A program made the position numbers and the translations under genes. This document shows, piece by piece, positions 1-3,366 of a DNA stretch of 6,333 nucleotides. The number at the start of each line of letters is the position of its first letter. The first letter of the stretch is position 1. Below the pieces are notes generated by a model. It worked only from the letters and a program-made list of their open reading frames with translations. It was not told the DNA's origin and made no database searches. The stretch comes from an uncultured Sphingomonadales bacterium (GTDB lineage Bacteria; Pseudomonadota; Alphaproteobacteria; Sphingomonadales; Sphingomonadaceae), in the NCBI GenBank assembly GCA_937898535.1, contig CALDKP010000282.1, positions 1 through 6,333 on the forward strand, given 5' to 3'.

Positions 1-388
1 AATGCAGTGCGCCACGGTACCGTCGTGCGACGACCTGTTTGTACGCGCTCTGGTTCCATAGGACAGCCAAGCCCACAAAGGCGTTGCCTTCAACACACAC
101 CCATACGCTGTCAAGTCCGAGCTTTCTGATCCGCTGTTCATCGAGTACGGGGCATAACTGCTGGCCCGCTGCGAGCTGACGGTGCCAGGTCAGCAGCGCG
201 GGGATCTCGCCCTTTTTCAGATTAAGATCGCTCAGCGGCGTGGTTGCAACATCGCCGGCGCTAACGTTCTGCTCGGTTACCGGCCGGTCGGGCTCATCCT
301 TCTCATCCTTGGAAGACTTCTGGACGTCATTGGCCGAAGCCGGCGCGCTGGCTGTCGGACAGCACGCCGATCGGTTGCGTTGGGTCAA
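1..388 (-). CDS. unidentified partial reading frame running off the window edge
   Basis: From a TTG at 388-386, overlapping the TGA of the preceding frame (TTGA), a minus-strand frame stays open for 129 codons to base 1. The first 55 or so residues are polar and low in complexity (many Ser, Asp, Glu, Lys, Pro, Ala). From about residue 58 the sequence looks like a folded domain, with GEIPALLTWHRQLAAGQQL and then VWVCVEGNAFVGLAVLWNQ. The latter resembles the strand pattern of some GNAT-type acetyltransferases, but the match is weak. About 69% of codons end in G or C. No ATG start is available and no strong Shine-Dalgarno is seen, so the start is uncertain. It may instead be a frameshifted continuation of the membrane fragment before it. 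The competing plus-strand frame over this stretch has less protein-like composition. Confidence 0.4.
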   Translation of the reverse strand, partial: MTQRNRSACCPTASAPASANDVQKSSKDEKDEPDRPVTEQNVSAGDVATTPLSDLNLKKGEIPALLTWHRQLAAGQQLCPVLDEQRIRKLGLDSVWVCVEGNAFVGLAVLWNQSAYKQVVARRYRGALH

Positions 389-558
389 CGCGTGCCGACG
401 ACCTCGACCAGCGGGTCCACGACGACCAGCACCACGACGACCAGCATGAACACCAGTTGCCGGATCGGCTGGCTTGATTGGATCTTTTTGACCGCGTACC
501 ACTGTTCGCCCGGGGTCAGGATGTCGCTGGAGAGGTTGGTGACTTTCTGCACCGAGAC
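385..558 (-). other. foreign coding tail fused in frame to xth: fragment with a single hydrophobic segment
   Basis: The 57 residues after XthA residue 200 include VTNLSSDILTPGEQWY, then a basic stretch and a roughly 13-residue hydrophobic run, ending DPLVEVVGTR. About 88% of codons end in G or C, a pattern expected of genuine coding sequence from a GC-rich source rather than random read-through. It may be the 3' end of a larger gene, or a small one-helix membrane protein starting at the GTG at 552-550, which would have 55 residues. I do not recognise the family. Confidence 0.5.
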
Positions 559-1158
559 CGTCCACGGCGCATCCTGCGGCGTGCGGGCGCGGATGGCATC
601 CATCCAGCCGGCATAGAGCAGCCGGCGATACGCCGCGCGCGATTCGGGCTGCGTTAGCGCGTCATCCGCCATCGCGGCGGGGCTGAACACATCGGCGTCG
701 GTCGGGATGACGTTATAGTCGCCCGCCAGAACCGCAGGGATTTCCGCCGCCAATAATTCCGCGGCGCGGTCGTACAAGCGTTTCATCCATGCAAGCTTAT
801 AGTCGAATTTCGGCCCGGGCAGCGGGTTGCCATTGGGCAGGTAAATGCTCGCAACGCGTATGCCGAAAACATCGGCTTCGATATAACGGGCATGTTCGTC
901 TTCGGGATCGCCGGGCAAGGTGCGCTGCGCTTCGACAGGCTGCGTGCCTTTGGCGAGGATCGCAACGCCGTTGAACGATTTTTGCCCGTGCCAGATCGCG
1001 CCATAGCCAGCGCGTTCAAATTCTTCGACGGGAAAGCCCTCGTCCTGTGACTTGACCTCTTGCAGGCAAGCAATGTCGGGTTGGGTTTCTTCCAGCCATT
1101 CGAGCAGGCGGGGGAGGCGCGCTTTGACGCCGTTGATGTTGTAAGTCGCAATACGCAT
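385..1158 (-). CDS. xth: exodeoxyribonuclease III, C-terminus replaced by unrelated sequence (probably inactive or chimeric)
   Basis: Residues 1-200 are clearly XthA, the AP endonuclease/3'-5' exonuclease of base-excision repair. MRIATYNINGVKARL holds Asn7 and LQEVKSQD holds Glu34. SIYLPNGNP (Tyr106) and GDYNVIP (Asp147, Asn149) follow, then RLLYAGWMDAIR. The start has AGGG eight bases upstream. After APWT (residue 200, base 559) the expected continuation with the IDH-type segment and the final SDH motif is missing, so the catalytic Asp and His equivalent to E. coli Asp229 and His259 are absent. Instead, 57 unrelated residues follow to a TGA at 387-385. They include a hydrophobic run (LVFMLVVVVLVVV, residues 235-247) and have 50 of 57 codons ending in G or C, well above the rest of the gene. 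Family length is about 260, so the total of 257 is coincidental. Likely a broken gene or a junction of unrelated DNA. Confidence 0.85.
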   Translation of the reverse strand: MRIATYNINGVKARLPRLLEWLEETQPDIACLQEVKSQDEGFPVEEFERAGYGAIWHGQKSFNGVAILAKGTQPVEAQRTLPGDPEDEHARYIEADVFGIRVASIYLPNGNPLPGPKFDYKLAWMKRLYDRAAELLAAEIPAVLAGDYNVIPTDADVFSPAAMADDALTQPESRAAYRRLLYAGWMDAIRARTPQDAPWTVSVQKVTNLSSDILTPGEQWYAVKKIQSSQPIRQLVFMLVVVVLVVVDPLVEVVGTR

Positions 1159-1190
1159 GCGCGCGACCCTAGCCGCGCATGGCTATTGCA

Positions 1191-1526
1191 TCAAACCGAA
1201 AAGCTGGAGCCGCAGCCACAACCGGCCTGCGCTTGCGGATTGGTCACCTTGAAGCTTTTGCCGCCCAGCGATTCGACGAAATCCACCGCAGAGCCACGCA
1301 CCAGATCAAGGCTGACGGGATCAACGACCAAAGATGCGCCTTCGCCTTGCGCGGTGATGTCGTCTGCCTCAACACTGTCGGCAAGGCCGAAACGATATTG
1401 AAAGCCCGAACAGCCGCCACCTTCAACCGACAACCGCAGCACCGGATCTTTTCCAAGCTTGGTTGCAATCTCGGCCACGCGGCGCGCGGCATTGGCGGTC
1501 ATGGAAATGACTTCAGTTTGGCTCAT
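1191..1526 (-). CDS. erpA: A-type iron-sulfur carrier, ErpA/IscA (HesB) family
   Basis: A 111-residue cytoplasmic protein that receives Fe-S clusters and passes them to client enzymes. The three conserved cluster-binding cysteines are present: Cys39 in GGGCSGFQY, and Cys103 and Cys105 in the C-terminal GCGCGSSFSV. VVDPVSLDLVRGSAVDFV (67-84) is the usual mid-domain signature. Length is typical. ErpA is preferred over IscA because there are no isc genes nearby and the sequence resembles alphaproteobacterial ErpA proteins as I remember them; the sub-family call is less certain than the family. The start at 1526 (MSQTEV) gives the usual short N-terminus. In-frame ATGs at 1544 and 1502 are possible, and none of the three has a good Shine-Dalgarno. 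xth follows after 32 bases and is probably cotranscribed. The upstream terminator leaves almost no room for a conventional promoter. Confidence 0.88.
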   Translation of the reverse strand: MSQTEVISMTANAARRVAEIATKLGKDPVLRLSVEGGGCSGFQYRFGLADSVEADDITAQGEGASLVVDPVSLDLVRGSAVDFVESLGGKSFKVTNPQAQAGCGCGSSFSV

Positions 1527-1552
1527 AGAGGATATGTAGGCCATGCAGCAGT

Positions 1553-1590
1553 TAAAGAAAAGGGGCGGCGCAGTATCCCGCGCCAGCCCC
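1553..1590 (-). terminator. rho-independent terminator after the M23 gene (or erpA leader attenuator)
   Basis: On the minus strand GGGGC, a bulged T, then GGCGC pair with GCGCC and GCCCC, giving ten base pairs with one bulge around an 8-base loop. TTTTCTTTAA follows directly. The plus strand has no T run after the stem, so it works only in the minus direction. It begins 46 bases after the M23 stop and ends about 26 bases before the erpA start, so it could also act within an erpA leader. Confidence 0.75.
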
Positions 1591-1636
1591 CAAGATTACA
1601 CCCTCTCCCAAAGGTGATGCGTTTTGGCCTGCCTGC

Positions 1637-2368
1637 TTACTCGCCTTCAGCAGGGCCACCGATGGCAGTGCTATCAATAGTTTTTGCAGCGAGCAAGATT
1701 TTTGCGCTGCTTGCATCAAATTTCACTGGTGACAGGAATGCCGTTGGGTTGATCGCTTCACCGGCAATGCGCACTTCATAGTGCAGGTGGCTTCCGGTGG
1801 AACGGCCAGTTGAGCCCATATAACCCAGAATGTCGCCCTTGCGGATGCGCTGACCTGGCGAAACGTTCATCGCCGACAAATGGCCGTAACGTGTCTGCAC
1901 CGCGTTGCCATGGTTGATTTCTACGAATTTGCCGTAGCCGCCAACCCATTCCGCGCGGCCGATAATGCCATCTGCTGTTGCGAAGATAGGCGTGCCGATT
2001 GCGCCGGGAATATCGATACCCTTGTGATTGCGGCTGGCGCCACGCGTCGGTGCGCTGCGATATCCATAGCCGCTGGAGAACTTCATGATTTCAACAGGGT
2101 TGATCGATGGAACAGCAACTTCAACCTTGGTTGTGGTGCCGTTGATGCGGCCCCAGCTGTCATTCAACGCGCGAAATTCAGGGTCCGAAACGCCGAGAGC
2201 GCTCTGGTTCGCCTTCAAATCTTCAGGAGAAATGCGGAAAGTGTCTGATGAGGCGGCGGCTGAGTTGGCGAACGATGGCGTTGCTGCTGTGAAAGCGGCG
2301 ACCATTACCAAAGCAGATACAGCTTTAAGGATCAGTGATTGGCAATGTGCCAAAGCGCTGGATACCAT
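1637..2368 (-). CDS. secreted M23 (LytM-type) metalloendopeptidase
   Basis: A 243-residue protein with a Sec signal peptide: a hydrophobic stretch at about residues 12-30, then a likely cleavage after PSFA (residue 34). M23 enzymes are zinc peptidases that cut peptide cross-links of peptidoglycan in the periplasm during growth and division. The catalytic domain spans about residues 97-213. It contains SSGYGYR (98-104), HKGID (zinc ligands His115 and Asp119), GGYGKFVEINHG (143-154), RYGHL (catalytic His163) and HLHYE (His194, with zinc ligand His196). All catalytic residues are present, so it should be an active enzyme rather than a degenerate activator. There is no coiled coil and no obvious LysM domain; the region between signal and domain is short. 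The start at 2368 is fixed because an in-frame stop lies three codons upstream. Stop TAA at 1639-1637, followed by a terminator-like hairpin. Confidence 0.93.
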   Translation of the reverse strand: MVSSALAHCQSLILKAVSALVMVAAFTAATPSFANSAAASSDTFRISPEDLKANQSALGVSDPEFRALNDSWGRINGTTTKVEVAVPSINPVEIMKFSSGYGYRSAPTRGASRNHKGIDIPGAIGTPIFATADGIIGRAEWVGGYGKFVEINHGNAVQTRYGHLSAMNVSPGQRIRKGDILGYMGSTGRSTGSHLHYEVRIAGEAINPTAFLSPVKFDASSAKILLAAKTIDSTAIGGPAEGE

Positions 2369-2399
2369 AGAGTGTTATTACCTTATGATGCGACCCGCG

Positions 2400-2427
2400 C
2401 TTTTACGCAGTCCCGAAATTTGACCAA
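2400..2427 (-). promoter_or_regulatory. weak promoter candidate for the M23 peptidase gene
   Basis: On the minus strand TTGGTC (2427-2422) and TAAAAG (2405-2400) are separated by 16 bases and would start transcription near 2393, about 25 bases before the ATG at 2368. An AAGG lies in that leader. The -10 box fits poorly, so this is only a candidate. A promoter somewhere in this gap is expected, because a terminator-like structure lies upstream. Confidence 0.28.
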
Positions 2428-2519
2428 GACAGTTGATCTGCCCACCCACTACGAGGATGCTGGTGTCCGATGGTTCAAATGAATGCAACATCCCCCCAAT
2501 GATCGCGGGACAAACTGCC

Positions 2520-2559
2520 GCTCAAACGCGTTGAGTCGTTGAACGGAGGGTTCAACGGC
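2520..2559. other. two abutting short hairpins
   Basis: GTTGAAC (2538-2544) and GTTCAAC (2550-2556) form a perfect inverted repeat around a GGAGG loop. It extends outward by a C-G pair, a G-T wobble and a G-C pair, to about 10 base pairs over 2535-2559. Immediately to the left, CTCAA (2521-2525) and TTGAG (2531-2535) pair around ACGCG. No T tract follows either stem. With the hairpin at 2611-2653 and the repeat at 2761-2869 they make this gap unusually rich in secondary structure. Function unknown. Confidence 0.45.
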
Positions 2560-2610
2560 GCATTAAAGTGGCGGTTTGCCAGCAATTTCCAATGTGGCGG
2601 AGGTGCTATC

Positions 2611-2653
2611 TGGCGTTCGGAACAACCGGTCGCAAAGCCGTTTGTTCCCGCCA
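2611..2653. other. long imperfect hairpin in the bcp/M23 gap
   Basis: TGGCG (2611-2615) pairs with CGCCA (2649-2653), GGAACAA (2619-2625) with TTGTTCC (2642-2648), and CGG (2627-2629) with CCG (2638-2640). That makes 15 base pairs, with a 3-base bulge (2616-2618), one C/T mismatch (2626/2641) and an 8-base loop. No T tract follows on either strand, so it is not a typical terminator. It could be part of a structured transcript, a decayed mobile repeat, or a protein-binding palindrome. I cannot assign a family. Confidence 0.5.
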
Positions 2654-2754
2654 ACACGCGGGAAATTTCGCCATAATAGATGTGGTTGAGCATCCGACCG
2701 GCCACCGAATCGCCTACCGCCTCGGTTCGTGCGTTGGGGACGAACTGCCCGTTC

Positions 2755-2869
2755 AAAAAAAACCGTAGCCCTGAGCAGCAGATGCGCAGCGTCTGCGACC
2801 GTCGAAGGGCGGTAGCGGAGCGGGGCGTGGGAACGGTAACCGCCTTTCGACAGGCTCAGGGCTTCGGTT
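2755..2869 (-). terminator. probable terminator of the tgt-glnE-bcp unit, built from a palindromic repeat
   Basis: Read on the minus strand downstream of bcp, the outer arms of the palindrome at 2869-2854 and 2776-2761 can pair over 16 positions with one mismatch. The second arm ends in GGTT and runs straight into an uninterrupted T tract (eight A on the plus strand, 2755-2762). A strong GC-containing stem followed by a U run is the intrinsic terminator pattern. The intervening sequence is about 77 bases, long for a terminator loop, but it folds internally. The bcp stop lies 21 bases upstream of the first arm. Function is inferred. Confidence 0.5.
2761..2869. repeat. composite inverted repeat (REPIN-like, sphingomonad type)
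   Basis: Left arm 2761-2776 is AACCGTAGCCCTGAGC and right arm 2854-2869 is its reverse complement with one mismatch. A second nested pair, GTCGAAGGGCGGT (2801-2813) against 2839-2851, also matches at 12 of 13 positions. In the right arm the two modules are separated by two bases (2852-2853). In the left arm they are separated by 24 bases (2777-2800), which contain a hairpin of their own: 8-base-pair arms 2778-2785 and 2789-2796 around a GCA loop. The central spacer is 2814-2838. I recall GCCCTGAGCCTGTCGAAGGGC-type elements as abundant in sphingomonad intergenic regions, where spurious translations contain LSLSKG. Arm lengths are read directly; the family assignment is from memory. Confidence 0.7.
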
Positions 2870-2890
2870 GTCACATATGAAACGCGCGGT

Positions 2891-3352
2891 TCAGCCGAGC
2901 GCTTTGGCCGCAGCCAAAACCTCGGCGGCGTGGTCCTTGACCTTTACCTTGCGCCAGACCTGCGCAACCTTGCCGTTTTTGCCGACCAGATAGGTTGACC
3001 GGTCAATGCCCATATAGCTTTTGCCATACATCGATTTTTCGACCCACGCGCCCATTTGCTCGGTGGCATCGCTGGCTTCGTCGGACAGCAAAGTGACATT
3101 GAGTTCATATTTCGCCGCAAATTTGGCAAGCTTGGCGGGCTTATCCTTGGACATGCCGTAGACGGGGCAATGGAGCGCGGCAAAATCAGCCGACAATGCA
3201 GTGAAATCCTTGGCTTCGTTGGTGCAACCGGGCGTGTCGGCCTTGGGATAGAAATAGAGCACCAGCGGGCCTTTAAGCGCCGCCAGATTGACCGCATTGC
3301 CTGCGCTATCCGCAACCGTGACGTCGGGCAGGGTGTCGTTGATATCGGTCAT
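2891..3352 (-). CDS. bcp: Bcp/PrxQ-type thiol peroxidase (peroxiredoxin)
   Basis: This is a 153-residue cytoplasmic peroxiredoxin of the Bcp/PrxQ group, which reduces hydrogen peroxide and organic hydroperoxides with electrons from thioredoxin or another thiol donor. The active-site segment YFYPKADTPGCT carries the peroxidatic cysteine Cys43 with its Pro/Thr environment. VYGMSKD (64-70), the Arg-containing DRSTYLVGKNG and the end motif VWRKVKVKDHAAEVL match the family. The start at 3352 (MTDINDTLP) is preferred over an in-frame ATG at 3385: it has an AAGAGGAA Shine-Dalgarno six bases upstream and leaves 13 bases after the glnE stop, whereas the longer version overlaps glnE. The resolving cysteine found five residues after the peroxidatic one in E. 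coli Bcp is Lys48 here. The only other cysteine is Cys62, so the enzyme is either one-cysteine or uses an unusual partner. Stop TGA at 2893-2891. Confidence 0.94.
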   Translation of the reverse strand: MTDINDTLPDVTVADSAGNAVNLAALKGPLVLYFYPKADTPGCTNEAKDFTALSADFAALHCPVYGMSKDKPAKLAKFAAKYELNVTLLSDEASDATEQMGAWVEKSMYGKSYMGIDRSTYLVGKNGKVAQVWRKVKVKDHAAEVLAAAKALG

Positions 3353-3358
3353 GTTGGG

Positions 3359-3366
3359 TTCCTCTT
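3359..3366 (-). promoter_or_regulatory. bcp Shine-Dalgarno sharing a base with the glnE stop
   Basis: Minus-strand AAGAGGAA begins on the last A of the glnE TGA and lies six bases before the bcp ATG at 3352. It decides the bcp start against the upstream in-frame ATG at 3385 and suggests that ribosomes finishing glnE can reinitiate on bcp. Confidence 0.7.

Noticed and set aside
182..616. Plus-strand 144-codon open frame over the foreign end and the xth break
   Set aside because: It crosses the junction into antisense xth and contains a Ser/Thr run created by the opposite Val-rich codons. The minus-strand frames have better coding character.
2461..2495. tRNA-like T-loop string GGTTCAAAT
   Set aside because: The flanking bases do not pair as a T arm, and no anticodon or acceptor arm is present.
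2475..2756. Minus-strand 93-codon open frame with a TTG start between bcp and the M23 gene
   Set aside because: It has no recognisable domain, its start sits on the A/T tract beside the palindromic repeat, and it runs through several hairpins. It looks like an open frame by chance, though a small gene cannot be fully excluded.
2563..2874. Minus-strand 103-codon frame whose product begins MTTEALSLSKGG
   Set aside because: The LSLSKG peptide is the translation of the palindromic repeat itself, a known annotation artefact. The frame crosses both repeat arms.
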